From the NCBI GenBank assembly GCA_963791625.1, contig CAWBTA010000006.1, positions 1,178,001 to 1,242,000 of the forward strand: 64,000 bases of DNA, written 5' to 3'. This DNA is from JANMCE01 sp963791625. Lineage in GTDB: Bacteria > Actinomycetota > Acidimicrobiia > Acidimicrobiales > Ilumatobacteraceae. Positions within the stretch are counted from its first letter, which is position 1. Every line of letters begins with the position of its first letter. Under the pieces are notes generated by a model. The model had not been told where the DNA came from. It saw only the letters and a list, made by a program, of their open reading frames with translations, and did not search any database. Of this stretch, positions 1-8,450 are shown piece by piece. The position numbers and the translations under genes were made by a program.

Positions 1-2561
1 CGAGTGGCTGGTTTGTCGGCGATCTCGGCAATCTGACGGAGCAGATCGACCAGCTGTTTCACATTGCGGACGAAGTCGCCGCCCGAGAGTTCTTCGGCCT
101 CGACCACTTCGGCAAAGCCCTCCCCTGCTGCCCACGCGTACGCGATGGCGGCAAAGGTCGGGTCGGGTCGTCGGGTTGGGTTGAGCCCGGCCCGCAGTTC
201 GGAGCCGATCAGTTCTTCGGCTAATTGCTCGATGGAACGCCAGCGCTTCTTCACATCTGCGCTGGGAAACCACGGTGCCGGGGGCGGTTCTGATGAACGG
301 TGCTCGTAGGTGAACACCGACATGATGCAGGCGAGACTCGGGCCGTCAAGACCATCGAACAGGCCGCGGCGCATCGCTTCCAGGATGAGCAGATCGCACT
401 CGTGGAATAGCCGAGCAAGCTGTTTGCCTGCGGGCGACAGCGTCCAATCCTGCACGTAGTTCCACTCGGTCAGCACATCCATGACTCGATCGAATGCCTT
501 GGCAAGACTGCGGCTACGGCCACCGACTTTGGTGACCAACTCATCGATCTCGCGTGCCAGACGGTCGGCCGACGACGCGGCTTTGAGCCGAGCCGGCAGA
601 TCGGGGTCGTTCAACACCGGATGGGCTTGCGTGACATCTGCCTTGGTCGCTCCCACCGTCGCGACCTTGGCCCGATCAAGAGCCCTGGCCACTTCTTTCT
701 GATAACCCTCGCGGTTCGGGTTGTAGGGCTTGGGCATCTCCACCCGACCGGCGGCCTTTGGGATATCGATGAAGTCGTGCGCCGTGAGCTGCACCTGCAC
801 CCGTGCCGAGGTGATGGCCCGCACCCGACTGGCCTGATGCTTGCGAGAGGTCACACTCAACACCGCGACGCGACCCTTGTGGCGACCCTTTTCCACCATC
901 ACGATGTCGCCCAGTCGCAGGCGGCCGAGCGCTGCTTCAATGGCGGGGACCGGAGCGCGGCCATCGTCGCGCCGGTCCTTACGGCTGGTGAGACGGCGAT
1001 ACTCCTCCACGTCGCCGAAGGGGCTGACGGCGTCGGTCTTTGCATCCTCCAGCGCCGCTCGGCGACGGGCGAGACGGGCTTCGATGCGCACCACGTCACC
1101 GTCGGCCTGGTATTGGGCGAACGACAACGACAGCAGCTGCTCGGCCTGCTCACGCTGGTAGGCGCGCACGAGGTTTGCGGCCATGTTGTAGGTAGGCCGG
1201 AATGCGCTGGTGAGGTGAAAGCTCTTGCTGGATGCCAGCGACGAGATCTGCTCAAACGGTACGAACGGACTCCAAAGCACTACGGCGTGCCCCACGGTGT
1301 CGATGCCACGCCGCCCGGCGCGGCCGGTGAGTTGGGTGTACTCCCCCGGGGTGAGAAACGCGTGGTGTTCGCCGGTGAACTTCGAGAGCTTCTCGATCAC
1401 CACCGTTCGGGCCGGCATGTTGATGCCGACGGCAAGCGTTTCCGTGGCAAACACAACCTTCACGAGACCTTCGGTGAAGCATGCCTCGACCACTTCCTTG
1501 AAAGGCGGCACCATGCCCGCGTGGTGGGCCGCAATGCCGTTCTCCAGACAGGCCAGGAACCGCGAGTAACCCAGCACGGCAAGGTCGGCGTCGTCCATGC
1601 TGTCGAGGCGATGCCTGGTGATCTCGCGAATGCGATCGCGTTCTGGTCCGGTGGTGAGCCGAACCCCGGCATCGAGACAGGTCTTGGCCGCGTCGTCGCA
1701 GGCATTGCGCGAGAAGATGAAGTAGATCGCCGGCAGCATGTCTTCGCGGTCGAGCCGTTCGATCACTTCCAGACGACGGGGCGTGTAGAGCTTGCGCTTG
1801 CCCGAGAGCTTGGTACCGCCCTTCCACCCGCGTGCCGCCTCGTTGTCGATTCGGGCCGCCTCCGCGTTGGGGTTGCCGTTGACGAGCGTGGGCAGAAGGT
1901 GGAGGCGGTCCTGGGTCTTGTCACCGATCATGGTGAGGTGATGCAGTGTTACCGGTCGCGTCGTTTCGATGACCGAGGTGGTCGGCCCGCGCACCGTGCT
2001 GATCCAATCGGTGAGTTCATCCGCGTTGGACACCGTGGCGGACAGGCACACCAGTTTCACGCTGGCGGGCAGGTGGATGATTACTTCTTCCCACACCGGT
2101 CCGCGGTAGGTGTCCTGCAGGTAGTGCACCTCGTCGAGCACCACCAGCCCCAACTGCGCTAGGGCTGGTGACCGTGCATAGATCATGTTGCGCAAGACCT
2201 CGGTGGTCATCACCACGACCGGCGCATCGGAGTTGATGGCGTTGTCACCGGTGAGCAGGCCGACGTTCTCGGCGCCTCGCATCTTCACCAGGTCCTGATA
2301 CTTCTGGTTGGACAGCGCTTTGACCGGCGCAGTGTAAAACGCCCGTAGACCTCGGTCGAGGACGCGCCCGACCGCGTATTCGGCCACGACTGTCTTGCCC
2401 GAGCCGGTCGGCGCCGCGACCAGTACCGACTGACCGGCGTCGATCGCGTCGAGGGCTCGCAACTGGAAGTCATCGAGCGCGAATCCGTAGCCGGCAACGC
2501 GTGCCTCGCGTTCGGCCCTGGTCTGCTCGGTTGGACCAGATCCGCCCGAGGTGGCCATCAT
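1..2561 (-). CDS. helY: DEAD/DEAH-box RNA helicase, HelY/Mtr4 (Ski2-like) family, 3' end cut by window edge
   Basis: This is a superfamily 2 helicase, expected to use ATP to unwind RNA. About 853 residues are visible and only the C-terminus is missing. Walker A reads APTGSGKT near residues 50-57, and the DEVH box lies in VVLDEVHYLQD near residue 140. Further motifs follow: SATVSNADE (motif III) and, later, QLTGRAGRRGID (motif VI). The start is the first of two adjacent ATGs (2561 and 2558). The first overlaps the tatC stop as ATGA, so translation is probably coupled to tatC. A tatA-tatC-helY order is also found in mycobacteria. The exact RNA substrate is unknown. Confidence 0.93.
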   Translation of the reverse strand, partial: MMATSGGSGPTEQTRAEREARVAGYGFALDDFQLRALDAIDAGQSVLVAAPTGSGKTVVAEYAVGRVLDRGLRAFYTAPVKALSNQKYQDLVKMRGAENVGLLTGDNAINSDAPVVVMTTEVLRNMIYARSPALAQLGLVVLDEVHYLQDTYRGPVWEEVIIHLPASVKLVCLSATVSNADELTDWISTVRGPTTSVIETTRPVTLHHLTMIGDKTQDRLHLLPTLVNGNPNAEAARIDNEAARGWKGGTKLSGKRKLYTPRRLEVIERLDREDMLPAIYFIFSRNACDDAAKTCLDAGVRLTTGPERDRIREITRHRLDSMDDADLAVLGYSRFLACLENGIAAHHAGMVPPFKEVVEACFTEGLVKVVFATETLAVGINMPARTVVIEKLSKFTGEHHAFLTPGEYTQLTGRAGRRGIDTVGHAVVLWSPFVPFEQISSLASSKSFHLTSAFRPTYNMAANLVRAYQREQAEQLLSLSFAQYQADGDVVRIEARLARRRAALEDAKTDAVSPFGDVEEYRRLTSRKDRRDDGRAPVPAIEAALGRLRLGDIVMVEKGRHKGRVAVLSVTSRKHQASRVRAITSARVQVQLTAHDFIDIPKAAGRVEMPKPYNPNREGYQKEVARALDRAKVATVGATKADVTQAHPVLNDPDLPARLKAASSADRLAREIDELVTKVGGRSRSLAKAFDRVMDVLTEWNYVQDWTLSPAGKQLARLFHECDLLILEAMRRGLFDGLDGPSLACIMSVFTYEHRSSEPPPAPWFPSADVKKRWRSIEQLAEELIGSELRAGLNPTRRPDPTFAAIAYAWAAGEGFAEVVEAEELSGGDFVRNVKQLVDLLRQIAEIADKPAT

Positions 2562-3409
2562 GCCTCCGCGGCTGCTGCGACTTCGTCCTTCTTCTTACGG
2601 ACAATCAAATGACCGATACCGATTGCCATGAAGTAAAAGATCCACATGGGTATCGACAGCGCGAACAGCGTGTAGGGATCACCGGACGGTGTGATGACTG
2701 CGGCGACAATCACGATGCCGCAGATTGCTTGTCTCCACCACAGGAGCAGCTGCCTGGGCGTAACAACCTTTACGATCTCAAGGAACACGAGGAGTACCGG
2801 GAACAGAAACCCGATGCCGAACGCCAGCATCAGCAGCGTGAGCAGCGACAGATATTTGTCGGCGGTAAATGAAGCCGTCTGCCCCCCGCCAGCCCAGCTG
2901 ACTAAGAACTCGAGCGCCTTTTCCAGCGTGATGTACGCGATGGATGCACCCATGGTGAAGAGGATCAACGTCGACGCGATGAAGGGAAAAGCGTACCGTT
3001 TCTCTTTCTTGTGCAGCGCAGGCATGACGAATTGCCAGATCTGCCACAGCACGACCGGAAGCGACAAGATGATCCCACCCCAACCCGACACTCGCAGACG
3101 GGCTGCGATCGGTCCCAGAGGATCGGTGATGATGAAGTTCCCGTCGCAGTGGTATTTCTCGATCTTGCATAGCTGCTCGAACGGCCGGCCGAGAAATTTG
3201 AGAATCGGGTTGTAGAACGTGAACACGACAAAGAGACCGATGACCACGGCGAGGATCGACTTCACAAGGCGTTGACGCAGCTCGCGCAGGTGGTCCGTGA
3301 GCGACATCGTGTCGTCGGGCGTCTTCACGGCGGCCTTGGCCGCCTTGTCTTTCGACTTGTCTTTCGACTTGTCTTTCGACTTGTCTTTCGCCTTCCCTCG
3401 GACCGCCAT
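2558..3409 (-). CDS. tatC: Sec-independent (Tat) translocase subunit TatC
   Basis: TatC is the polytopic core of the twin-arginine translocase. It binds the RR signal peptide and exports folded proteins. The 283-residue product has the family N-terminal signature SLTDHLRELRQRL near residues 36-48, followed by about six hydrophobic segments. Before the signature lies a lysine-rich leader with four KDKS-type units that is unusual for the family. Met35 (codon at 3307) is an alternative start that would remove the leader. The start codon overlaps the upstream tatB/A stop by one base (TAATG), and the stop overlaps the helY start, so the three genes form one operon. Confidence 0.95.
   Translation of the reverse strand: MAVRGKAKDKSKDKSKDKSKDKAAKAAVKTPDDTMSLTDHLRELRQRLVKSILAVVIGLFVVFTFYNPILKFLGRPFEQLCKIEKYHCDGNFIITDPLGPIAARLRVSGWGGIILSLPVVLWQIWQFVMPALHKKEKRYAFPFIASTLILFTMGASIAYITLEKALEFLVSWAGGGQTASFTADKYLSLLTLLMLAFGIGFLFPVLLVFLEIVKVVTPRQLLLWWRQAICGIVIVAAVITPSGDPYTLFALSIPMWIFYFMAIGIGHLIVRKKKDEVAAAAEA
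3344..3391. repeat. Four tandem 12-bp units inside tatC
   Basis: The unit CTTGTCTTTCGA is present four times head to tail, the last copy with one change. On the coding strand it gives the lysine/aspartate/serine tetrapeptide repeats of the TatC leader. The copies are nearly identical, which suggests recent slippage expansion. Copy number may vary between strains. Confidence 0.9.
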
Positions 3410-3912
3410 TAGTCAGCGGCCCTGTCTACGGCCCACGGGTCCAGTCGTTCCTGCCCCACTGGCGGCGACCACAAAGGGGCCGAGGGAGGCGGCAACGACA
3501 CCGCAGCGGCGGGTGGCGGCAAGACCGCATCGGCAGTGGGTGGCGCAAGGTTCGCAGATGCAGGCTCATCCACAGCAGGATCGGCGGTGACGACAGGTGC
3601 GTAGGGCGGCTCAGAGCCGGACGCCACCGGCAGCGCTTCTGACGTCTCCGAGGTTTCGATGACCTCGTCCTCCTTGAACCCGGCGAGCGGGTTGCTGACC
3701 ATGTCGCGAGCCTGGTTGGCGGTCTCGCGGAACTCGCGGAGCGGCTCCTTGAACGTCTCTTCGAATTCCTCCTGGAAACCGGTGGTCATACGGCGGAGAT
3801 CGCCGTACACCTTGCCGGCTTTGCGCAGGACTTCGGGAAGTTTTTCGGGACCAAGAACCACGAGGGCCAGGACGAGGATAATGATGACCTCGCCACCGCT
3901 GACATTGAACAT
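3409..3912 (-). CDS. tatB: Twin-arginine translocase TatA/TatB-type subunit
   Basis: This is a single-span partner of TatC that recruits substrate or forms the pore. The chosen start gives MFNVSGGEVIIILVLALVVL, a short N-terminal membrane helix. It is followed by the family LGPEKLPEVLRKAGK hinge and an amphipathic helix, then an acidic region and a Pro/Ala-rich tail (167 residues). An in-frame start 10 codons upstream exists but would place extra residues before the helix. The Glu in the early helix and the LGPEKLP motif fit TatB better than TatA, but the two are hard to separate by eye. It is the first gene of tatB-tatC-helY. Confidence 0.88.
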   Translation of the reverse strand: MFNVSGGEVIIILVLALVVLGPEKLPEVLRKAGKVYGDLRRMTTGFQEEFEETFKEPLREFRETANQARDMVSNPLAGFKEDEVIETSETSEALPVASGSEPPYAPVVTADPAVDEPASANLAPPTADAVLPPPAAAVSLPPPSAPLWSPPVGQERLDPWAVDRAAD

Positions 3913-3979
3913 CGAGCATGAGTCTATTGAACTTCTCGTCACAAGCCAGGTACGGGCATTCCTGGCAAGCTGTGTGGGT

Positions 3980-4702
3980 ATGCAGCAGCGCCTCCCGTCT
4001 CTCCTGGATCGACCCCTGGCATTCGCTCATCGAGGCGCCCGGGCCCACGCACCCGAAAACACCCTGGAAGCCTTCTCGCTCGCCCTCAAGCTCGGCGCGA
4101 CCGGTTTGGAGAGTGACGTCTGGCTCACTGCCGACGGCGTGCCCGTGCTCGACCACGATGGTCTGATCAAGCAGGGGCGCAAGCGGCGGCCGGTCGGAGA
4201 GGTTCCTCGATCCGAGCTTCCTGCCCACATCCCCAGCCTGACCGACCTCCTTGGGACCCAGTCGGAGAATGCATTCGCGCTGTCGCTCGATCTCAAAGGC
4301 CGCGATTCGGGCCTTGCAGTGATTGAAACGGTACGCATGATCCGACCCGACCTGCTCCCCCGCCTCTGGCTGTGTCACCCCGATCGCACCGTGCTGGCCG
4401 AACTCCGGGATCTCGACCGCAACGTCAAGCTGGTCCATTCCACCCGATTGAGCTTGATCAAGGAAGGGCCCGAACGAGGCGCATCCATTCTGCGCGACCT
4501 CGACATCGACTGCGTCAATCTGCACCACACCGAGTGGACCGGCGGCCTGATCGCCCTCTTCCACCGCTTCGACAGATGCTGCTTTGCGTGGGATGTGCAG
4601 CACGACTACCTGCTCACCAAGCTGATCCGCATGGGCGCTGACGCGGTCTACAGCGACTGGGTCGACCGCATGATGGAGGCGATGCGCCAGGAAGTTGTCT
4701 AA
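3980..4702 (+). CDS. Glycerophosphodiester phosphodiesterase (GDPD) family protein
   Basis: This enzyme is expected to hydrolyse glycerophosphodiesters to glycerol-3-phosphate and an alcohol. The 240-residue TIM-barrel protein begins with the family signature AFAHRGARAHAPENTLEAF near residues 15-33. It continues with LESDVWLTADGVPVLDHDG, which supplies the metal-binding Glu/Asp and the second His. No signal peptide is visible, so it is probably cytoplasmic. The ATG at 3980 starts just before the barrel, and a GTG two codons upstream (3974) is an alternative. It diverges from tatB across about 67 bp. Its stop codon overlaps the corrected stop of the convergent lepB copy. Confidence 0.9.
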   Translation: MQQRLPSLLDRPLAFAHRGARAHAPENTLEAFSLALKLGATGLESDVWLTADGVPVLDHDGLIKQGRKRRPVGEVPRSELPAHIPSLTDLLGTQSENAFALSLDLKGRDSGLAVIETVRMIRPDLLPRLWLCHPDRTVLAELRDLDRNVKLVHSTRLSLIKEGPERGASILRDLDIDCVNLHHTEWTGGLIALFHRFDRCCFAWDVQHDYLLTKLIRMGADAVYSDWVDRMMEAMRQEVV

Positions 4703-5345
4703 AGGAAGCCGAGATCCTTCATCGGGAAGTACAGCACGAAGGCGCGACCCACGATCAGTTTCTGGCTGAACGGTCCGAAAAGCGACCGTCTTTGGAGTTC
4801 TCCCGATTGTCGCCCAACACCAGCACTTCACCTTCGCCCACAGTGATCGAGTCGCCCTTTGTCTTCGCGAGGGTCTGAGTGCCTGTCGGCAGGTACGGCT
4901 CATCCAGCAGGTGACCATCGATGAGGATTCGGCCGTCGCGAAACTCAACCGTCTCACCCGGAAGCCCGATGACCCGCTTGATGAGGTCCTTGACCTCCGG
5001 TGCATCCTTCAACTCGGGCGGTCGTTCGAAAACGACCACATCGCCGCGGTGCACGTCATGCAGGCGGTACGCCAATTTGTTGACGAGAACCCGATCTCCG
5101 TTGTGCAGCGTGGGGGTCATTGATGGGGATGGAATGAAGAACGACGCGAGCAGAAAAGCTCGGACGAGCAGCGCAATGCCGATGGCACCGGCAATGACCG
5201 TGGCCCACTCGCGCAGGTTGCGGACGCGGCCGAGCTTTTGCTGCCGGCGCGCACCGGCGACGCTGCTTGAGCGTGACCCGGCAGTGTCGAAAAAGGCACC
5301 GTGGGCTGCTGATTCTTCGTCAGGACGCAGGTCTGAAGACACCAC
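4699..5345 (-). CDS. lepB: Signal peptidase I, copy 1 (frameshifted near its 3' end)
   Basis: This is a type I signal peptidase that cleaves exported preproteins at the membrane. A cytoplasmic tail is followed by one membrane segment (about residues 48-70), the catalytic serine in IPSPSMTPTL (Ser75), the general-base lysine in LIKRVIGLPGE (Lys123) and the GDNRENSKDGR box. As read, the frame ends at 4755 after a nonsense tail. Adding one base to the run of four A at 4778-4781 (plus strand) restores FGPFSQKLIVGRAFV, matching copy 2, and moves the stop to 4699. That gives about 215 residues. A sequence error is likelier than a real truncation. Confidence 0.88.
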
Positions 5346-5377
5346 CCGAGGCTATGGGGGCGCGATGAATTGCAGTG

Positions 5378-6019
5378 TTAGAGCCCACCGGCGCGGCTGA
5401 ACGGCCAAACGATCACGAAGGCCCGGCCCACAATCAACTTCTGATCGATCGGACCGAACACCCGCCCATCAGTGGAATTCGTTCTGTTGTCACCGAGGAC
5501 CAGCACCTGGCCCGGCGGGACGGTGATCGAATCCCCCGTCGGACTCTTGGGGTCAGTGCGGATACCTGGCGCGAGGTAGGGCTCGTTGAGCGGTTCACCG
5601 TTCACAAAGACCTTGCCGTCCTTGAACGACACCACGTCACCCGGCAGGCCGATGACTCGCTTGATCAGATCCTTAATGGTGACGTCCAGCTCAAGCGGAG
5701 GCCGCTCGAACACCACCACGTCCTGACGGTGGACGTCGTGCAACTTGTAGGAGAGCTTGTTGACCAGCACCCGGTCGTTCACTTCGAGCGTCGGCACCAT
5801 CGAGACCGACGGGATGAAGAACGACGCGAGCAGGAACGCGCGGATGAGGAGGGCGATGCCGAGGGCGCCCACAATCACATAGGTCCACTCAAGCAGGTTG
5901 CGAACCTGGCCGTCGCGCTCCTTCTCTGGCTTCACCTGCACCGCCGTCGCGGTGGTACCGCCACCCTCAAGATGCTCGGACCATGAGAATGTTGATGATC
6001 CGTCGCGCTGTTCCGTCAC
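5378..6019 (-). CDS. lepB: Signal peptidase I, copy 2
   Basis: This intact paralogue of the next gene downstream has 213 residues. It has a cytoplasmic tail rich in charged residues and a transmembrane helix near 46-68. The catalytic Ser lies in IPSVSMVPTL (Ser73), the catalytic Lys in LIKRVIGLPGD (Lys120), and the box GDNRTNSTDGRVFGP is present. The two copies share long identical stretches in the membrane helix and catalytic core but differ in the N-terminal tail, so they are a tandem duplication with diverged tails. It lies 24 bp after pafA and 32 bp before copy 1, and is probably cotranscribed with both. Confidence 0.95.
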   Translation of the reverse strand: MTEQRDGSSTFSWSEHLEGGGTTATAVQVKPEKERDGQVRNLLEWTYVIVGALGIALLIRAFLLASFFIPSVSMVPTLEVNDRVLVNKLSYKLHDVHRQDVVVFERPPLELDVTIKDLIKRVIGLPGDVVSFKDGKVFVNGEPLNEPYLAPGIRTDPKSPTGDSITVPPGQVLVLGDNRTNSTDGRVFGPIDQKLIVGRAFVIVWPFSRAGGL

Positions 6020-6043
6020 AGCGAGTCAGGCTATACGCGTTCA

Positions 6044-7402
6044 CTACAAAGACGCGATCAGCTTCTCTACGCGTTCATCCTTGCTACGAAACGGATCCTT
6101 GCAGAGCACGGTGCGCTGGGCCTGGTCATTCAGCTTTAGATGGACCCAATCGACCGTATAGTCCCGCTTTTTCTCCTTCGCAGCCTGAATGAAGTCACCC
6201 CGGAGCTTGGCGCGCGTGGTCTGGGGCGGGGTTTCCATGGCGGTGTCGATCTCCTCGTCGGTCACCATGCGCTCGACCAGGCCCTTGTTTTGCATGAGGT
6301 AGAACAGGCTGCGATCGCGATTTACGTCGTGATACTGCAGGTCCATGAGGGCGATCTTGGCGTGGCTGAGGGGCAGGTCGTGCTTGGACCGGTAGGCCTC
6401 CAGCAGCTTGTACTTAATGACCCAGTCGACCTCTCGGTCAAGTTCCAGTGGGTCACGTTCGATAGTGGTGATGACGTGCTCCCACATCTCCAACGCCTTC
6501 AGCTCGAGGGGCCGAAAACCGCGCGTGTCCCGGTAGCGCAGCGCTCGGTCGAGGTACTCGCGCTGGATGTCGAGCGCAGACAGGTCTCGCCCATTGGCCA
6601 ACCGGACCTCTCGCTTGCAGGTGATGTCGTGACTGATCTCACGGATGGCGCGTATGGGGTTTTCGAGCGTCATGTCGCGCAGCACGCAGCCCGGATCCTC
6701 CAACATCCGCAGCAGACACGCGGTGGCACCGACCTTGAGGAAGTTGGTGTACTCGCTCATGTTCGAGTCACCGACGATGACATGGAGCCGCCGGTACTTT
6801 TCGGCGTCGGCGTGCGGCTCATCGCGAGTGTTGATGATCGGCCGGCTGCGGGTCGTGGCGGAACTGACGCCCTCCCAGATGTGCTCGGCGCGCTGGGCGA
6901 TGCAGTAGGTGGAGCCACGCGCCGTCTGCAAGACCTTGCCTGCGCCGGCGTAGATCTGACGGGACACGAAGAACGGAATCAGCACTTCGGCGTAGTGGCC
7001 GAGGTCGTCGTTGCGGCTGGTGAGGTAGTTCTCATGGCAGCCGTAGCTGTTGCCCGCTGAATCGGTGTTGTTCTTGAAGAGGTAGATGACGCCTCGGATG
7101 CCTTCTTCTTTCAACCGGTCCTCGGCCGAACCGAGCAACTGTTCGAGAATCCGCTCCCCCGCCTTGTCGTGCACCACAAGGTCGTGGATGGAGTCGCACT
7201 CGGGCGTGGCGTACTCGGGGTGCGAACCAACATCGAGATAGAGACGAGCCCCGTTCACCAGAAAGACGTTCGAGCTACGACCCCACGAGACCACCCGACG
7301 GAAGAGATACCTGGCCACCTCATCGGGGCTCAGCCGACGCTGCCCGCGCAATGTACAGGTAACGCCGTACTCATTCTCCAGCCCAAAGATCCTCCGCTCC
7401 AT
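6044..7402 (-). CDS. pafA: Proteasome accessory factor PafA, Pup-protein ligase
   Basis: PafA uses ATP to join the C-terminal glutamate of Pup to substrate lysines. This marks proteins for the bacterial proteasome. The product has 452 residues, the family length. It has the N-terminal catalytic signature RRIFGLENEYGV (Glu9), then RLYLDVGSHPEYATPEC, and the glutamine-synthetase-like fold implied by SYGCHENY and RPIINTRDEPHAD. It lacks the extra Dop loop, which separates it from dop at 9487. It starts with ATG at 7402 opposite the DUF2007 gene. In mycobacteria pafBC follows pafA, but here the signal peptidases do. Confidence 0.97.
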   Translation of the reverse strand: MERRIFGLENEYGVTCTLRGQRRLSPDEVARYLFRRVVSWGRSSNVFLVNGARLYLDVGSHPEYATPECDSIHDLVVHDKAGERILEQLLGSAEDRLKEEGIRGVIYLFKNNTDSAGNSYGCHENYLTSRNDDLGHYAEVLIPFFVSRQIYAGAGKVLQTARGSTYCIAQRAEHIWEGVSSATTRSRPIINTRDEPHADAEKYRRLHVIVGDSNMSEYTNFLKVGATACLLRMLEDPGCVLRDMTLENPIRAIREISHDITCKREVRLANGRDLSALDIQREYLDRALRYRDTRGFRPLELKALEMWEHVITTIERDPLELDREVDWVIKYKLLEAYRSKHDLPLSHAKIALMDLQYHDVNRDRSLFYLMQNKGLVERMVTDEEIDTAMETPPQTTRAKLRGDFIQAAKEKKRDYTVDWVHLKLNDQAQRTVLCKDPFRSKDERVEKLIASL

Positions 7403-7439
7403 GAGGGCACCTTACCCACGTATTCCGTACGAAGGAGAT

Positions 7440-7472
7440 ATGGTCGCAACGTGGTTGATGAGTTCGCAATGA
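7440..7472 (+). other. Possible 10-codon upstream reading frame coupled to the DUF2007 gene
   Basis: An AAGGAG motif at 7432-7437 is followed by an ATG at 7440 and ten codons. The frame ends in a TGA that overlaps the ATG of the next gene (AATGAG). The spacing from the motif to this ATG is short. It may be a leader peptide, or it may show that the downstream start is misplaced. Its coding status is not proven. Confidence 0.3.
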
Positions 7473-7771
7473 GCCGATTAGTGACGACGACGCACTACGA
7501 CGCGCGAGTGCTCGTTGCTCGCCTGGGTTCGGAGGGTTTGGTGGCTGAAGCTCGCGAGAGTGGGGGCTCGGCCTACCCGGGTGGTCCGGTTCAGGTTTGG
7601 GTGCTGACCTCGCAGCTGGAGCATGCGAAGGAGCTGCTCACACCTGAACCTCTCGATCGGGAGGACGACGAGGAGCGCACGCGCCGGGTCACCAAGCGGT
7701 TCGGTCTGCTCCTGCTCTTCGGGTTCATCCTGATGATTGTGATCCCCCTCGCCCGCGTGCTCCTCAGCTAG
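7469..7771 (+). CDS. DUF2007-like small protein with C-terminal membrane anchor
   Basis: This is a 100-residue protein of unknown function. The N-terminal part (LVTTTHYDARVLVARLGSEG ...) resembles DUF2007 domains, which have an ACT-like fold. Residues about 78-98 form one hydrophobic helix (LLLLFGFILMIVIPLARVLL), so it is probably anchored in the membrane with the domain in the cytoplasm. Charged DREDDEERTRR residues separate the two. The ATG at 7469 overlaps the stop of a 10-codon reading frame that follows an AAGGAG motif. The gene diverges from pafA, and its stop overlaps that of the convergent prcA. Confidence 0.7.
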   Translation: MSRLVTTTHYDARVLVARLGSEGLVAEARESGGSAYPGGPVQVWVLTSQLEHAKELLTPEPLDREDDEERTRRVTKRFGLLLLFGFILMIVIPLARVLLS

Positions 7772-8450
7772 CGGGAAGCGCGGCGGTGACTTCGTCGTCG
7801 CTGAGGCGTTTGAAGCAACGCCTACTCTCGCCTCGCGACAAGGTGGCCACTTCGAGGTCGGCTGGTGCCAGGGTCCGGTCGGGGCCAGCGAGCGCAGTGA
7901 TAGCCATGGCGAGCGCGTCACCAAACGCCAGATCTGCGGCCCAGGTCTCGGCCAGACGGGCGGCGATTGCCTCGGCCTCTCCCCCAAGCACGCTGTAGTT
8001 GTGCTCGTCCATCACAGTGCCGTCGTAGAGCACGTGGAAGAGACGACTGTCGGGGGTGGCATAGCCGACTTCGGCGACCAGGATTTCGACTTCCATCGGC
8101 TTCATCTCGTGGGTGAAAATCTGCCCGAGTATGCCGGCGTAGTTGTTGGCCAGGCTGCGGGCGTCAACGTCGTCACGGCTGTATTGGAAACCCTTGAGGT
8201 CTGCGGCGCGAACTCCGGCCACTCGCAACTGATCGAACTCGTTGTAGCGACCAACCGCGGCGAATGCGATCCGGTCGTAAATCTCCGACAGCTTGCGCAA
8301 CGTGTTGGACGGATTCTCGGCCACCAACGCGATGCCTTCGTTGTACACCAGCGCACACAGGCTGCGGCCGCGGGCGATGCCTTTGCGGGCGTAGTCGGCC
8401 CGGTCCTTCATGACCTGTTCGGGCGAAACGTACGACGACATCATGCTCAT
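7764..8450 (-). CDS. prcA: Proteasome alpha subunit
   Basis: PrcA forms the two outer rings of the 20S core. These gate substrate entry and dock the Mpa ATPase. The 228-residue product has the alpha-type N-terminus YVSPEQVMKDRADYARKGIA, then RSLCALVYNEGIALVAEN and YDRIAFAAVGRYNEFD, all typical of actinobacterial alpha subunits. It lacks the catalytic threonine, as expected. The ATG overlaps the prcB stop as ATGA, so alpha and beta are translationally coupled. Coupling suits their equal stoichiometry. The product is somewhat shorter than the M. tuberculosis subunit, mainly in the C-terminal tail. Confidence 0.96.
   Translation of the reverse strand: MSMMSSYVSPEQVMKDRADYARKGIARGRSLCALVYNEGIALVAENPSNTLRKLSEIYDRIAFAAVGRYNEFDQLRVAGVRAADLKGFQYSRDDVDARSLANNYAGILGQIFTHEMKPMEVEILVAEVGYATPDSRLFHVLYDGTVMDEHNYSVLGGEAEAIAARLAETWAADLAFGDALAMAITALAGPDRTLAPADLEVATLSRGESRRCFKRLSDDEVTAALPAS

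Noticed and set aside
621..2162. Plus-strand open frame of 513 codons
   Set aside because: It is antisense to the helicase gene, which has clear motifs in the other strand. The frame has a His/Arg-rich shadow composition and no start signal.
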